Shown piece by piece: positions 44,230 to 54,659 of a stretch of 64,000 nt of DNA. Source of the stretch: Clostridiales bacterium (GTDB lineage: Bacteria > Bacillota > Clostridia > Peptostreptococcales > Anaerovoracaceae); the NCBI GenBank assembly GCA_022766365.1, contig JALENW010000012.1:36583-100582 (forward strand), in the 5' to 3' direction. How positions within the stretch are numbered: the stretch's first letter is position 1; every line of letters begins with the position of its first letter. Under the pieces are notes generated by a model, which was given only the letters and a program-made list of their open reading frames with translations, had not been told where the DNA came from and searched no databases. Position numbers and translations under genes: made by a program.

Positions 44230-45114
44230 ATGGGTCAGAAAGTAAGCCCCCATGGCATGAGAGTGGGCATTATCAAAGACTGGAATTCCAAATGGTTTGC
44301 TGACAAGAAAGGTTTTGCAGATCTGCTGATTGAAGATAAGAAAATCAGAGAATACGTAAAGAAAAAGCTCTATGTAGCCGGCATTTCAAAAGTTCTTATT
44401 GCTCGTGAAGGAGAAGACAACCTGACAGTTACTGTCCTGACGAGTAAGCCTGGTATGGTTATCGGCAGAGCCGGAGCCGGTATTGATGAGCTTAAAGCAG
44501 GGCTGGTTAAGCTGACAGGCAGAGAGCCGGGCAAGTTGCATATTTCTGTTGAGGAGGTTAGCAGAGCTGAGCTTGACGCACAGTTGACAGCTGAAAGCGT
44601 CGCCGAGGCTTTAGAAAGAAGGGTTGCCTTCAGAAGAGCTATGAAGCAGGCTATCGGAAATACAATGAGAGCAAATGCAAAGGGCATTAAGATTCTATGC
44701 TCCGGCAGACTTGGTGGTGCTGAGATTGCAAGAAGTGAGAAATATAGCGAAGGTAACGTTCCTCTACATACTCTGAGAGCGGACATCGATTATGGATTCG
44801 CTGAGGCTGATACAACCTATGGTAAGATTGGCGTTAAGGTATGGATCAACCATGGAGAAATCCTGGATAAGGGGCTCCAGAGTCCGGTTCGTGAAGAGAA
44901 GAAAGAAAACAGGAGAGACAGAAGACAGCGCAAGGACGGAGACAGAAGAAGAAACGACCGCAGAAGAAATGATCGCGGTGGTGATAAGTTCGGTAAGAAA
45001 GAAATCGCCGTTGCTGTTAATAAGAGAGTCAGACCTGTTGCGGCTAAGGTAGAAGAACCGCAGGTTGAGGCAGAAGCTCCTGCTGAAGAGGCTGCTGTAT
45101 CAACTGAAGAATAA
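44230..45114 (+). CDS. rpsC: 30S ribosomal protein S3 with long C-terminal extension
   Basis: mRNA-entry protein of the small subunit. Residues 1-215 are standard: [14 protein letters not shown], the KH domain with [15 protein letters not shown], and [12 protein letters not shown] near 205. An extension of about 75 residues follows, first rich in Arg/Asp ([19 protein letters not shown]), then acidic and alanine-rich ([13 protein letters not shown]). Total 294 against a usual 210-230. ACAGGAGGTTAATTGA lies upstream. Confidence 0.97.
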   Translation: MGQKVSPHGMRVGIIKDWNSKWFADKKGFADLLIEDKKIREYVKKKLYVAGISKVLIAREGEDNLTVTVLTSKPGMVIGRAGAGIDELKAGLVKLTGREPGKLHISVEEVSRAELDAQLTAESVAEALERRVAFRRAMKQAIGNTMRANAKGIKILCSGRLGGAEIARSEKYSEGNVPLHTLRADIDYGFAEADTTYGKIGVKVWINHGEILDKGLQSPVREEKKENRRDRRQRKDGDRRRNDRRRNDRGGDKFGKKEIAVAVNKRVRPVAAKVEEPQVEAEAPAEEAAVSTEE

Positions 45115-45138
45115 GCAAGAAGAGAGGAGGAACGAGCC

Positions 45139-45567
45139 ATGTTAATGCCAAAACGTGTTAAGCGTAGGAGAGTTCACAGAGGAAGAATGAAAGGCATAGC
45201 AACCAGAGGTAATAAGATCACTTACGGCAAGTATGGTCTTGTAGCCCAGGAACCGGGTTGGATCACATCTAACCAGATAGAGGCAGCCAGAATTGCTATG
45301 ACCAGATCTATAAAAAGAGGCGGTAAGGTTTACATCAAAATCTTCCCACATAAGCCTGTAACTAAGAAACCTGCTGAGGTAAGGATGGGTTCCGGTAAAG
45401 GTGCTCCTGAATACTGGGTAGCAGTTGTTAAGCCGGGCAGAGTAATGTTTGAAATTGATGGTGTAACAGAAGCGCAGGCAAGGGAAGCTATCAGGCTGGC
45501 TATCCACAAGCTGCCAATCAAATGCAAGTTCGCCATGAAGCAGTTAGAAGAGGGCGGTGAAGCGTAA
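45139..45567 (+). CDS. rplP: 50S ribosomal protein L16
   Basis: Large-subunit protein near the A-site tRNA elbow. 142 residues from [15 protein letters not shown], with the GRIWIR-like [18 protein letters not shown] and [34 protein letters not shown] precedes the ATG. The stop shares one base with the rpmC start. Confidence 0.98.
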   Translation: MLMPKRVKRRRVHRGRMKGIATRGNKITYGKYGLVAQEPGWITSNQIEAARIAMTRSIKRGGKVYIKIFPHKPVTKKPAEVRMGSGKGAPEYWVAVVKPGRVMFEIDGVTEAQAREAIRLAIHKLPIKCKFAMKQLEEGGEA

Positions 45568-45770
45568 TGGAAATGAATAAAATCAGACAGATGACGGATA
45601 TCGAGCTTTCTTCTGAACTTGACAAGATGAAGAAGGAACTGTTCAACCTTAGATTCCAGCACGTAACAGGTCAGCTTGAAAACCCTGTTAAGATGAGGGA
45701 AGTTAAAAGAGATATCGCTAGAGTCAAGACCATCATGCGTGAGAAGGAATTGGCTAAGGCCGAAGCATAA
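45567..45770 (+). CDS. rpmC: 50S ribosomal protein L29
   Basis: Two-helix protein at the exit tunnel. 67 residues with [19 protein letters not shown] and the family segment [16 protein letters not shown]. One-base overlap with rplP. Confidence 0.97.
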   Translation: MEMNKIRQMTDIELSSELDKMKKELFNLRFQHVTGQLENPVKMREVKRDIARVKTIMREKELAKAEA

Positions 45771-45787
45771 GAAAGGAGGATGTGATT

Positions 45788-46057
45788 ATGGCAGTTGAAA
45801 GAGTAGAAAGAAACAGAAGAAAATCCAAGGTTGGTATCGTAGTCAGCGATAAAATGGATAAGACTGTAGTAGTTGCTATTGAAGACTTTGTAAGACACCC
45901 TCTTTATGGCAAGGCAATGAAAAGCACCAAGAAGGTAAAGGTTCACGATGAAGAGAACCAGTGCGAGGTTGGAGATAAGATTAGAATTATGGAAACAAGA
46001 CCTCTGTCAAAGGACAAGAGATGGAGACTTGTTAGAATAGTCGAGAAAGTTAAGTAA
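45788..46057 (+). CDS. rpsQ: 30S ribosomal protein S17
   Basis: OB-fold primary 16S rRNA binder. 89 residues: [55 protein letters not shown] chose ATG at 45788, eight bases after AAAGGAGG; the in-frame GTG at 45782 is too near that site. Confidence 0.97.
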   Translation: MAVERVERNRRKSKVGIVVSDKMDKTVVVAIEDFVRHPLYGKAMKSTKKVKVHDEENQCEVGDKIRIMETRPLSKDKRWRLVRIVEKVK

Positions 46058-46071
46058 GGAGGCACCGGAAC

Positions 46072-46446
46072 ATGATACAGACTGAATCAAGACTTAGGGT
46101 TGCAGACAATTCAGGTGCGAAGGAACTCCTTTGCATCAGAGTTCTGGGAGGTACTAGCCGCAAATATGCCAACATAGGCGATGTCGTCGTTTGTGCTGTC
46201 AAAGATGCTACTCCGGGTGGAGTTGTAAAGAAGGGCGATGTCGTTAAGGCTGTTGTTGTCAGATCGAAGACAGGTGCCAGAAGAGCCGACGGAAGCTATG
46301 TTAAGTTTGACCAGAATGCTGCAGTTATCATCAAGGATAAAGAAGACAAGAGTCCAGTGGGCACTCGTATCTTCGGACCTGTTGCAAGAGAGCTCCGTGA
46401 CAGAGGATTCATGAAGATAGTGTCACTGGCACCAGAAGTTCTATAG
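46072..46446 (+). CDS. rplN: 50S ribosomal protein L14
   Basis: Subunit-interface protein. 124 residues from [18 protein letters not shown], with [22 protein letters not shown] and [36 protein letters not shown] precedes the ATG. Confidence 0.98.
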   Translation: MIQTESRLRVADNSGAKELLCIRVLGGTSRKYANIGDVVVCAVKDATPGGVVKKGDVVKAVVVRSKTGARRADGSYVKFDQNAAVIIKDKEDKSPVGTRIFGPVARELRDRGFMKIVSLAPEVL

Positions 46447-46458
46447 GGGGTTCTTAAT

Positions 46459-46764
46459 ATGCGAATCAAAAAAGACGATACGGTGGTAGTAATCGCTGGA
46501 AAAGACAAAGGAAAAATCGGGAAGGTTGTTAAAGCACTTCCTAAGGAAAATAGGGTTATTGTAGAGGGTGTAAATGTTCAGATTAAGCACCAGAAGCAGA
46601 CTCAGAAGGCAAAAGCTGAGATCAAGCATGTTGAGGGACCGATTGATGTTTCCAACGTTATGTACTACGATACCAAGACAAAAGAAGCTAGCAAACTGGG
46701 CTACACTTTCAACGATGGAAACAAAGTGAGGGTAGCTAAAAAGAGCGGCAGCGTAATAGATTAG
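46459..46764 (+). CDS. rplX: 50S ribosomal protein L24
   Basis: Assembly initiator with a KOW motif: [18 protein letters not shown] near residue 7-24. The loop [18 protein letters not shown] follows. 101 residues. AGGGGGTTCTTAAT upstream. Confidence 0.97.
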   Translation: MRIKKDDTVVVIAGKDKGKIGKVVKALPKENRVIVEGVNVQIKHQKQTQKAKAEIKHVEGPIDVSNVMYYDTKTKEASKLGYTFNDGNKVRVAKKSGSVID

Positions 46765-46781
46765 GAAAGGAGGAGAGTATT

Positions 46782-47324
46782 TTGACAGCAAGATTAAGAG
46801 AAACATATAAGAATGACGTGTTTAAGGCACTTCAGGAGAAGTTCGGATATAAGAATCCCATGGAAGTTCCAAAGCTTGTTAAGGTTACAATCAATATGGG
46901 CCTTGGAGAAGCAAAGGAAAATGCGAAGATTCTCGATTCTGCAGTTAAAGAACTGGCTGTTATCTCAGGGCAGAGACCTGTAAAGACCAAGGCAAGAAAA
47001 TCAATCGCTAACTTTAAGGTTAGAGAGGGTATGCCTGTTGGCTGCAAGGTTACTCTGAGAGGTGACAATATGTACGAGTTCGTAGACAAGTTCTTCAACA
47101 TCTCTCTTCCAAGAGTAAGAGACTTTAAAGGCGTTAGCAAGAATTCATTCGATGGGAGAGGAAATTACTCCATGGGTATAAAGGAGCAACTTATTTTCCC
47201 TGAAATCAGATATGATGAGGTTGAGTCCATTAAAGGCATGAACATTGTATTCACAACGACGGCTAAGACAGATGAAGAGGCAGCAGCACTGCTATCACTT
47301 CTGGGCATGCCGTTTGAGAAATAG
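46782..47324 (+). CDS. rplE: 50S ribosomal protein L5 (TTG start)
   Basis: 5S rRNA-binding protein. 180 residues: [38 protein letters not shown], and [18 protein letters not shown]. The start is a TTG eight bases after AAAGGAGGAG; the next ATG would cut into conserved sequence. Confidence 0.96.
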   Translation: MTARLRETYKNDVFKALQEKFGYKNPMEVPKLVKVTINMGLGEAKENAKILDSAVKELAVISGQRPVKTKARKSIANFKVREGMPVGCKVTLRGDNMYEFVDKFFNISLPRVRDFKGVSKNSFDGRGNYSMGIKEQLIFPEIRYDEVESIKGMNIVFTTTAKTDEEAAALLSLLGMPFEK

Positions 47325-47333
47325 GAGGGGAAG

Positions 47334-47519
47334 ATGGCTAAGAAATCTCTCAAGGTTAAACAGCAGAGAAAACCTAAATTTTCAACACGTGCATATACCA
47401 GATGCAAGATCTGTGGAAGGCCACACTCCGTATTGAAGAAATACGGTATCTGCCGTATATGCTTCAGAGAGCTTGCCTATAAGGGAGAAATTCCCGGTGT
47501 CAAGAAGGCTAGCTGGTAA
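47334..47519 (+). CDS. rpsZ: 30S ribosomal protein S14, zinc-binding type Z
   Basis: 61-residue zinc form with C24-x2-C27 and C40-x2-C43 (CKICGRP and CRICFREL), as opposed to the longer zinc-free form. GGAGGGGAAG precedes the ATG. Its presence in the spc operon is standard for Clostridia. Confidence 0.98.
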   Translation: MAKKSLKVKQQRKPKFSTRAYTRCKICGRPHSVLKKYGICRICFRELAYKGEIPGVKKASW

Positions 47520-47543
47520 ATCACAGAAAGGAGAATTACTGTA

Positions 47544-47942
47544 ATGACAATGACAGATCCTATAGCAGATATGCTGACTAGAATCAGAAATGCCAATACT
47601 GTAGGTCATGAAACAGTTGATATTCCTGCATCTAAGATTAAGAAATCCATTGCAGAGATATTGCTTGAAGAAGGCTACATTAAAGGATTCGAAGAAATCG
47701 ATGATAATAAACAAGGCATCATAAAAATCGATATGAAGTATGGTGCAAACAAAGAAAGAGTAATCAGTGGAATCAAGAAAATTTCTAAACCGGGTCTAAA
47801 GGTTTATGCTAAGGCTGATCAGGTACCTAAGGTTCTTGGAGGACTTGGGGTTGCCATCATCTCCTCTTCTAAGGGAGTTGTCAGTGACAAAAAGGCGAGA
47901 GAACTGGGCGTTGGTGGAGAAGTAATCTGCTATATTTGGTAG
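47544..47942 (+). CDS. rpsH: 30S ribosomal protein S8
   Basis: 16S rRNA binder and, in many bacteria, repressor of the spc operon. 132 residues with [15 protein letters not shown] and the C-terminal [36 protein letters not shown] precedes the ATG; a second ATG two codons later is possible. Confidence 0.98.
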   Translation: MTMTDPIADMLTRIRNANTVGHETVDIPASKIKKSIAEILLEEGYIKGFEEIDDNKQGIIKIDMKYGANKERVISGIKKISKPGLKVYAKADQVPKVLGGLGVAIISSSKGVVSDKKARELGVGGEVICYIW

Positions 47943-47952
47943 GAGGTAGAAT

Positions 47953-48498
47953 ATGTCAAGAATAGGATTAAAACCTGTACAGCTACCTTCAGGAGTAGAG
48001 GTAGATGTTAAGGGAAACAACGTGGTTACTGTCAAGGGACCCAAGGGTACTCTTTCTCAACAGCTGAACCCGGAGATTAAGATTTCCGTAGAGGATGGTC
48101 GGGTGGTATTCTCAAGAGAGTCTGATGCCAGAAGCATGAGAGCACAGCATGGACTCGCAAGAGCTTTGTTCAACAACATGGTTATAGGCGTAACTGATGG
48201 ATTTCAGAAGAAGCTGATTTTAAACGGAGTGGGATACAGAGCAGAGAAAAAGGGTAAGAATCTGGTTATGAACCTTGGATTCTCTCACCCGGTTGAGATG
48301 GAAGATCCTGAAGGAATAGAAACTGAAGTTGCCGATGCAACGACAATCGTTGTTAAGGGCATCGACAAGGCTCTTGTAGGAAACTACGCAGCCATCATCA
48401 GAGATTGGAGAAAACCTGAACCGTACAAGGGTAAGGGTATCAGATACGAAGATGAGTACATCAGAAGAAAAGAAGGAAAAACCGGAGCTAAGGCTTAA
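47953..48498 (+). CDS. rplF: 50S ribosomal protein L6
   Basis: Factor-binding-site protein. 181 residues starting [47 protein letters not shown] and [14 protein letters not shown] are typical. TAGGAGGTAGAAT precedes the ATG. Confidence 0.98.
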   Translation: MSRIGLKPVQLPSGVEVDVKGNNVVTVKGPKGTLSQQLNPEIKISVEDGRVVFSRESDARSMRAQHGLARALFNNMVIGVTDGFQKKLILNGVGYRAEKKGKNLVMNLGFSHPVEMEDPEGIETEVADATTIVVKGIDKALVGNYAAIIRDWRKPEPYKGKGIRYEDEYIRRKEGKTGAKA

Positions 48499-48514
48499 GA
48501 AAGGAGTGAACTAA

Positions 48515-48874
48515 ATGTCAAAAGTTAGCAGAAATGACAGACGTGTTAAGAGACACCAAAGAGTGAGAAAAAACTTAATCGGAACTCCTGAGAAACCAAG
48601 GCTTTGCGTTTTCAGATCCAACAAGAATATCTCAGCCCAGATCATTGACGATGTTAATGGAAACACATTGGCATCTGCATCAACACTTGAGAAGGATTTA
48701 AAGGGCGAGAACGGCGGCAACAAGGAAGCTGCAAAGAAGGTTGGAGAACTCATTGCAAAGAGAGCATTGGACAAGGGCATCGAGAACGTTGCTTTCGATA
48801 GAGGTGGATTTCTTTATCACGGAAGAGTTAAGGAATTAGCAGAGGGTGCTCGAGAAGCAGGATTGAAATTCTAA
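48515..48874 (+). CDS. rplR: 50S ribosomal protein L18
   Basis: 5S rRNA-binding protein, 119 residues. [23 protein letters not shown] and [22 protein letters not shown] identify it. GAAAGGAGTGAACTAA lies upstream. Confidence 0.98.
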   Translation: MSKVSRNDRRVKRHQRVRKNLIGTPEKPRLCVFRSNKNISAQIIDDVNGNTLASASTLEKDLKGENGGNKEAAKKVGELIAKRALDKGIENVAFDRGGFLYHGRVKELAEGAREAGLKF

Positions 48875-48891
48875 TTAAGGAGGAATGAGAA

Positions 48892-49395
48892 ATGGCTAGA
48901 CAACAAGATGCACCCAAGAGTGAATTCAAAGAAACTATTGTAAATATAAGACGTGTCGCAAAGACTGTTAAGGGCGGCAGAAATATGAGATTCTCCGTGA
49001 CAATGGTTGTTGGAGATGGCAAAGGTCGTGTTGGAGTAGGACTCGGTAAGGCGCAGGAGATTCCTGAAGCCGTTCGAAAGGCAACTGAGGACGCAAAGAA
49101 GAACATGATTACGGTTCCTATGGTAGGAACTACTGTACCTCACAGAAATACAGGTGTCTACGGAGCAGGCAGAGTTCTGATCATGCCGGCAGTGGAAGGT
49201 ACAGGAGTAATTGCGGGATCATCAGTGCGTGTAGTACTTGAATCCGCAGGGCTTAAAGACGTAAGAGCAAAGTCCATCGGTTCCAACAATACTGTAAACA
49301 TGGCACTGGCGACAATCGAAGGACTGAAGAATCTGACAACCTTGGAAAAAGTGGCAGCACTAAGAGGTAAGTCAGTAGAGGAAATTGCCAGATAG
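48892..49395 (+). CDS. rpsE: 30S ribosomal protein S5
   Basis: Accuracy-related small-subunit protein. 167 residues; [37 protein letters not shown] and [16 protein letters not shown] are present. TAAGGAGGAATGAGAA precedes the ATG. Confidence 0.98.
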   Translation: MARQQDAPKSEFKETIVNIRRVAKTVKGGRNMRFSVTMVVGDGKGRVGVGLGKAQEIPEAVRKATEDAKKNMITVPMVGTTVPHRNTGVYGAGRVLIMPAVEGTGVIAGSSVRVVLESAGLKDVRAKSIGSNNTVNMALATIEGLKNLTTLEKVAALRGKSVEEIAR

Positions 49396-49407
49396 GAGGA
49401 ATGACCA

Positions 49408-49587
49408 ATGTCAATGTTAAAAATCACTTTAACTAAAAGTACAATCGGCGCTACCCCTAAGCAGAGAAAAGTTGTGGAAGCACTGGGACTGAAGAAATTA
49501 CATCATTCAGTCGAATTGGCAGACACTCCTCAGACTAGAGGTGCTATAGACAAGGTAGTACACCTTGTTGCCGTAGAAGAGCAATAG
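49408..49587 (+). CDS. rpmD: 50S ribosomal protein L30
   Basis: 59-residue protein lying between rpsE and rplO as expected. The translation begins [20 protein letters not shown] and continues with [19 protein letters not shown] and [15 protein letters not shown], all family features. GATAGGAGGAATGACC precedes the ATG. Confidence 0.97.
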   Translation: MSMLKITLTKSTIGATPKQRKVVEALGLKKLHHSVELADTPQTRGAIDKVVHLVAVEEQ

Positions 49588-49603
49588 GATAGGAGGTGCA
49601 AGA

Positions 49604-50044
49604 ATGCGACTGCATGAGTTAAGAAAAGCAGAAGGCTCCACTAAAGTAGCTAAGCGTAAGGGCAGAGGTCAAGGTTCCGGTCTTGGAAAGACAGCGGGAA
49701 GAGGCCATAAGGGCCAGAACGCGCGAAGCGGCGGCGGAGTCAGACTTGGCTTTGAGGGTGGTCAGATGCCACTTTATAGAAGGTTACCTAAGAGAGGATT
49801 TACCAATATCTGGGGAACTACTTACACAACTTTGAATGTGAGTGACCTAAACAGATTTGAAGATGGACAGGAAGTGACGGCAGAATTGCTTAAAGAAGCC
49901 GGCCTGATCAAGAAGACAAATGATGGAGTAAAGATTCTGGGAGATGGTAATCTCGAGAAGAAACTGACGGTGAAAGCAAATAAATTCAGCAAAACTGCTA
50001 TTGAGAAAATAGAATCCGCAGGAGGAAAGGCAGAGGTACTGTAA
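49604..50044 (+). CDS. rplO: 50S ribosomal protein L15
   Basis: Late-assembly protein with a basic glycine-rich N-terminus ([20 protein letters not shown], then [20 protein letters not shown]). 146 residues. ATAGGAGGTGCAAGA precedes the ATG. secY starts two bases after its stop. Confidence 0.98.
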   Translation: MRLHELRKAEGSTKVAKRKGRGQGSGLGKTAGRGHKGQNARSGGGVRLGFEGGQMPLYRRLPKRGFTNIWGTTYTTLNVSDLNRFEDGQEVTAELLKEAGLIKKTNDGVKILGDGNLEKKLTVKANKFSKTAIEKIESAGGKAEVL

Positions 50045-50045
50045 G

Positions 50046-51326
50046 ATGGAATTGCTAAAGACTGTTACTCAGGCGTGGAAAGTTCCGGAGATGAAAAGAA
50101 AAATCATATTCACCTTAGCTATGCTTGTAGTCTTCAGAATAGGCTCCAATATTCCGGTCCCCGGAATTAATAGAGACTATTTGGCAAGAATATTCAGCGG
50201 TGAGACAGGACTGTTTGATTTATTTGACCTGTTCTCAGGTGGAGCTTTTCAGAAATTCACCATATTCGCCTTGAGTATCACACCATATATTACGGCATCC
50301 ATTATTGTACAGCTATTGACGGTAGCGTTCCCTTATTTTGAAAATTTAGCAAAAGAAGGGACAGCCGGTAGGAAGAAGATGGCTCAGATTACGAGATATA
50401 TGACAATAGGTCTTGGTCTGATTCAGAGTATCGGCTTAACAATCGGGCTCTTTAGGGGAGCAGTTATACATCAGACGGTTTTTTCATTCGCAGTTATTAT
50501 TTTGGTATTGACTGCGGGAACAGCATTCCTTATGTGGCTCGGAGAGGAAATAAACGATAAGGGTGTTGGCAACGGTATCTCGCTTATAATTTTTGCGGGA
50601 ATCGTGGCGAGGATTCCGGCAGGTATCAGAACAATGGTCGTTAAATATCAGGAAGGCACTGTAAGTTTTGTTACGCTTATACTGTTTGCGATATTTGCTC
50701 TGGCTGTAATAGTCGGAATTATCCTCGTGCAGCAGGGGACCAGGAAAATCCCTGTGCAATATGCAAAGAGAGTGGTTGGAAGAAAGATGTACGGTGGACA
50801 GGCTACACATATTCCACTTAAAGTGAATCAGGCAGGTGTTATTCCGGTTATCTTCGCAATGGCACTGCTCACATTTCCATTGACGATTACATACTTCTTC
50901 CCTAACACAGGTTTTACAGCCTTTGTTACTAAGTACTTATCACCGGGTGGAATGCCCGGCGCGTGGATCTACGGGGCTTTGAACGTAGTATTGATCATAG
51001 CGTTCACGTATTTCTACACATCAATTACATTTAACCCAATCGAGATTGCGAGCAATATGAAGGCAAACGGAGGATTTATCCCGGGACTGAGACCGGGTAG
51101 AGCTACAGTTGACTACCTTCACAAGGTAATGACCAGAATATCTCTTGTCGGAGCTATATTCCTGGCTATTGTAGCAACTTTGCCGCTTCTTCTAAGCCAT
51201 GTTGCGGGCATCGATATAAGATTTGGTGGAACATCATTACTCATTGCTATAGGTGTTGCACTTGATACTATGAGACAATTAGAGGATCAGATGGTAATGA
51301 GAAATTATCGAGGATTTCTTAAATAA
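50046..51326 (+). CDS. secY: Preprotein translocase subunit SecY
   Basis: Channel-forming subunit of the Sec translocon. 426 residues with ten predicted spans; the plug region follows RIGSNIPVPGI, and later FNPIEIASNMKANGGFIPG and RGFLK at the end are typical. The ribosome binding site AGGAGGAAAGG lies in the rplO end. It is followed by adk and map in the usual order. Confidence 0.98.
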   Translation: MELLKTVTQAWKVPEMKRKIIFTLAMLVVFRIGSNIPVPGINRDYLARIFSGETGLFDLFDLFSGGAFQKFTIFALSITPYITASIIVQLLTVAFPYFENLAKEGTAGRKKMAQITRYMTIGLGLIQSIGLTIGLFRGAVIHQTVFSFAVIILVLTAGTAFLMWLGEEINDKGVGNGISLIIFAGIVARIPAGIRTMVVKYQEGTVSFVTLILFAIFALAVIVGIILVQQGTRKIPVQYAKRVVGRKMYGGQATHIPLKVNQAGVIPVIFAMALLTFPLTITYFFPNTGFTAFVTKYLSPGGMPGAWIYGALNVVLIIAFTYFYTSITFNPIEIASNMKANGGFIPGLRPGRATVDYLHKVMTRISLVGAIFLAIVATLPLLLSHVAGIDIRFGGTSLLIAIGVALDTMRQLEDQMVMRNYRGFLK

Positions 51327-51338
51327 CAGGAGATAGAT

Positions 51339-51986
51339 ATGTTAAGAACAATTTTATTAGGACCACCGGGAGCCGGTAAGGGTACCCAGGCGGTAAAGAT
51401 TGTTGAGAAGTACCATATACCTCATATTTCTACGGGAGATATCTTCCGAGAGAATATCAAGAATGGCACAGATCTGGGAAACAGAGCTAAGGCGTACATG
51501 GACAGAGGAGAACTCGTTCCTGATGAGCTGGTTGTTGAGATAGCAACTGACAGGCTTACAAAGGCTGATTGCAAAAACGGATTTCTTCTTGACGGTTTCC
51601 CGAGAACAATCTTCCAAGCTGAGAAACTGGATGAATTTCTGGAAGGTAGAGGAGAGAAACTCGACAAGGTTATAAATATAGATGTAGAAAAATCCGCCTT
51701 AGTTAAGAGAATAACCGGAAGAAGGGTTTGTAAGCAGTGTGGTGCCGGCTATCATATTGAAAACATACCTCCTAAGAAGGAAGGTGTTTGCGATAACTGT
51801 GGCGGAGAGCTGATTCAGAGGGAAGACGATACCGAAGAAACTGTTTTGAACAGAATAGATGTTTATAATAAGCAGACAAGACCACTTGCCGAGTATTATG
51901 AAAAGAGCGGCATCATTGCAAATATCGATGGAAATAAAGACCTAGAAGATGTTTTGGCAGATATAGTAAAAGCCTTAGGTGACTAA
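51339..51986 (+). CDS. adk: Adenylate kinase, zinc-finger type
   Basis: Interconverts ATP + AMP and two ADP. Walker A GPPGAGKGT (residues 8-16), DGFPRTIFQAE, and a LID domain with two CxxC pairs (CKQCGAGYH and CDNCGGEL), the zinc form of Gram-positives. 215 residues. ACAGGAGATAGAT precedes the ATG. Confidence 0.98.
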   Translation: MLRTILLGPPGAGKGTQAVKIVEKYHIPHISTGDIFRENIKNGTDLGNRAKAYMDRGELVPDELVVEIATDRLTKADCKNGFLLDGFPRTIFQAEKLDEFLEGRGEKLDKVINIDVEKSALVKRITGRRVCKQCGAGYHIENIPPKKEGVCDNCGGELIQREDDTEETVLNRIDVYNKQTRPLAEYYEKSGIIANIDGNKDLEDVLADIVKALGD

Positions 51987-51987
51987 G

Positions 51988-52734
51988 ATGATAATCATTA
52001 AATCAAAAGAAGAAATTGATTTGATGCGGGAGTCCGGCAAGGTAACAGGATACGTTCTGAGAACCCTTGCGGATTTCATCAAGCCGGGCATCTCTACTAT
52101 GGACATCAATAATTACGTTGAAAAAACCATTACAGGCTATAATATGACCCCGACATTTAAAGGATATGGCGGGTTTCCGGGTGCTGCGTGTGTTTCTGTA
52201 AATGAGGAAATTGTTCACGGTATACCGAATAAGAACAGAATCCTAAAAGAAGGAGATATCGTAAGCGTAGATGTAGGTTCAACATGGAAACACTACGTAA
52301 GCGATGCAGCTCGTACCTATCCTGTAGGTGAGGTAACTGATGAGGCTATGAGGTTGATTAAAACCACTGAGGAGAGCTTCTTCAAAGGGATTGAATTTGC
52401 CAAAGTCGGTTATCGACTATCGGATATATCCCATGCGGTTCAGGTGTGTGCAGAAGCCGCCGGTTACGGAGTGATCAGGGATTATGTAGGTCATGGAGTG
52501 GGGAGAGAGCTTCATGAAGATCCACAAATCCCCAATTACGGTGCCCCGGGAAAGGGACCCAGACTCCAAGCGGGGATGGTTGTGGCAATAGAGCCTATGA
52601 TTGTGGAGGGCAGCTATGAAACTGAAACCTTATTGAATGACTGGACAGTTGTTACCGTGGACGGTGGATTGGCAGCACACTACGAGAATACAGTTGTAAT
52701 TAACGATGGTGAGCCTGAGTTGCTCACATTATAA
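51988..52734 (+). CDS. map: Methionine aminopeptidase, type I
   Basis: Removes the N-terminal methionine of new proteins. Metal ligands are present: Asp in VSVDVGS, Asp in YVSDAARTYP, His in GHGVGRELHEDPQ, Glu in AIEPMIVEG and the last Glu in HYENTVV. I chose ATG at 51988, which has TTAGGTGACT as ribosome binding site, giving 248 residues; a GTG three codons earlier overlaps adk. Confidence 0.96.
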   Translation: MIIIKSKEEIDLMRESGKVTGYVLRTLADFIKPGISTMDINNYVEKTITGYNMTPTFKGYGGFPGAACVSVNEEIVHGIPNKNRILKEGDIVSVDVGSTWKHYVSDAARTYPVGEVTDEAMRLIKTTEESFFKGIEFAKVGYRLSDISHAVQVCAEAAGYGVIRDYVGHGVGRELHEDPQIPNYGAPGKGPRLQAGMVVAIEPMIVEGSYETETLLNDWTVVTVDGGLAAHYENTVVINDGEPELLTL

Positions 52735-52746
52735 GGAGAGGTATTC

Positions 52747-53098
<352 letters not shown>

Positions 53099-53114
53099 AA
53101 TCAAATGATATGGG

Positions 53115-53212
53115 CCTAAAACCGGGTTTAGGATTCCAAATATTTTTTTCATGTGAACCTGTCTATATCACTCCCGGAGTAAGTGACGGAAGATAGGAGA
53201 AGGAGGATATTA
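53115..53212 (+). promoter_or_regulatory. Leader between rpmJ and rpsM with hairpins
   Basis: CCTAAA (53115-53120) pairs with TTTAGG (53127-53132); nine bases later comes TTTTTTT, so this may be a weak terminator or attenuator. A second small dyad, ACTCC-C-GGAGT, lies at about 53170-53180. The 114-base gap is long for this operon. In many bacteria S4 controls the alpha operon by binding the leader of rpsM; whether this is such a site is inference. Confidence 0.4.
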
Positions 53213-53581
53213 ATGGCTCGTATAGCCGGAGTTGACTTACCAAGAGAAAAGAGAGTGGAGATTGGCCTTACTTATATTTATGGTATTGGCAAAGCAACCT
53301 CTCAGGCAATTCTCGAGAAAGCTGGAGTTAATCCAGATACAAGAATCAAAGACCTATCAGAGGATGAGGTTGGTAAAATCAGAAAGATTATCGATAGTGA
53401 CTATGCTGTAGAAGGAGATCTCAAGAGAGAAGTGAGTCTAAACATTAAGAGGCTTATGGAGATTGGCAGCTACAGAGGAATCAGACACAGAAGAGGCCTT
53501 CCGGTTCGTGGACAGAAGACTAAGACTAACGCCAGAACCAGAAAGGGTCCAAAGAAGACTGTGGGTAGAAAGAAAAAATAA
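53213..53581 (+). CDS. rpsM: 30S ribosomal protein S13
   Basis: Head protein contacting the P-site tRNA. 122 residues from [38 protein letters not shown] and a basic tail [13 protein letters not shown] follow. I chose ATG at 53213, behind GAAGGAGGATATT; an upstream GTG frame extension of ten codons runs through that site. Confidence 0.98.
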   Translation: MARIAGVDLPREKRVEIGLTYIYGIGKATSQAILEKAGVNPDTRIKDLSEDEVGKIRKIIDSDYAVEGDLKREVSLNIKRLMEIGSYRGIRHRRGLPVRGQKTKTNARTRKGPKKTVGRKKK

Positions 53582-53598
53582 GAAGGAGGTAAATAATA

Positions 53599-53997
53599 AT
53601 GGCTAAAGCTGTAAAGAAAACAGTTCGTAGAAAAAAAAGAGAACGAAAGAATGTCGTTAAGGGCCAGGCTTATATTCAATCCTCCTTTAACAATACTTTA
53701 GTAACTTTGACGGATATGGATGGGAATGCTATATCATGGTCAAGTGCCGGATCGTTGGGATTCAAGGGTTCTAAGAAATCCACTCCTTTCGCAGCACAGA
53801 TGGCTGCAGAGGAAGCAACAAAGGCAGCAATGGAACATGGACTTAAGACTGTAGAAGTTTATGTTAAGGGACCGGGCTCCGGAAGAGAGGCCGCAATCAG
53901 AGCACTGGCTCAGGCGGGACTTGAGATTACACTCATCAAAGATGTAACGCCAATTCCACACAATGGCTGCAGACCACCGAAGAGAAGAAGAGTCTAA
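53599..53997 (+). CDS. rpsK: 30S ribosomal protein S11
   Basis: Platform protein near the Shine-Dalgarno helix. 132 residues; [39 protein letters not shown] and [30 protein letters not shown] precedes the ATG. Confidence 0.98.
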   Translation: MAKAVKKTVRRKKRERKNVVKGQAYIQSSFNNTLVTLTDMDGNAISWSSAGSLGFKGSKKSTPFAAQMAAEEATKAAMEHGLKTVEVYVKGPGSGREAAIRALAQAGLEITLIKDVTPIPHNGCRPPKRRRV

Positions 53998-54015
53998 TAG
54001 AAGGGAGGAATAGTG

Positions 54016-54603
54016 ATGGCAGTAAATAAACAACCAATTTTAAAAAGATGCAGATCCTTAGATATCGATCCAAGCCATTTGGGAATATACAAGACATCTA
54101 AGAAATCACCAAAGAGAAGCTTTAAGAAGATGAGTGAATACGGTCTTCAGCTTAGAGAAAAGCAGAGAGCAAAGTTCATCTACGGTGTTCTTGAAAAACA
54201 GTTCAGAAATACATTTGAAAAGGCAGCAAAGAAACCCGGAATCACAGGTGAAAACCTTCTTATAATGCTTGAAAAGAGACTGGACAATGTTGTTTACAGA
54301 ATGGGTCTTGCAACTACCAGAAGAGACGCAAGACAGGCAGTAGTACATGGTCACTACACAGTTAACGGAAAGAAAGTTAATATCCCTTCTTATCAGGTAA
54401 GCCCGGGGGATGTAATCAAAGTAAAGGAAAAAAGCTTAAACTCTCCTAAGTTCAAAGAAATTAAGGAGATGCAGGTTGGAGTTCCGGGTTGGCTATCGGT
54501 AGATAGAGAAAAGCTTGAGGGAAAGGTTCTAGCGGATCCTACAAGAGATCAGATCGATACTCCTGTCGCAGAACATCTAATCGTCGAATTGTATTCCAAG
54601 TAA
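54016..54603 (+). CDS. rpsD: 30S ribosomal protein S4, zinc-free form
   Basis: Primary 16S rRNA binder and common repressor of the alpha operon. 195 residues; the N-terminal four-Cys motif of the C+ form is reduced to one Cys ([16 protein letters not shown]). The S4 domain [20 protein letters not shown] follows. ATG at 54016 lies behind GGGAGGAATAGTG; the adjacent GTG is unlikely to be used. Confidence 0.97.
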   Translation: MAVNKQPILKRCRSLDIDPSHLGIYKTSKKSPKRSFKKMSEYGLQLREKQRAKFIYGVLEKQFRNTFEKAAKKPGITGENLLIMLEKRLDNVVYRMGLATTRRDARQAVVHGHYTVNGKKVNIPSYQVSPGDVIKVKEKSLNSPKFKEIKEMQVGVPGWLSVDREKLEGKVLADPTRDQIDTPVAEHLIVELYSK

Positions 54604-54659
54604 TAAGTTAGTTATAGCTTTTTGTACCAATTTACTTTGGAAAATAAGGAGGTTTTTTA

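Noticed and set aside
44792..45052. Alternative frame of 86 codons inside rpsC
   Set aside because: Shadow of the Arg-rich tail of S3; no start signal.
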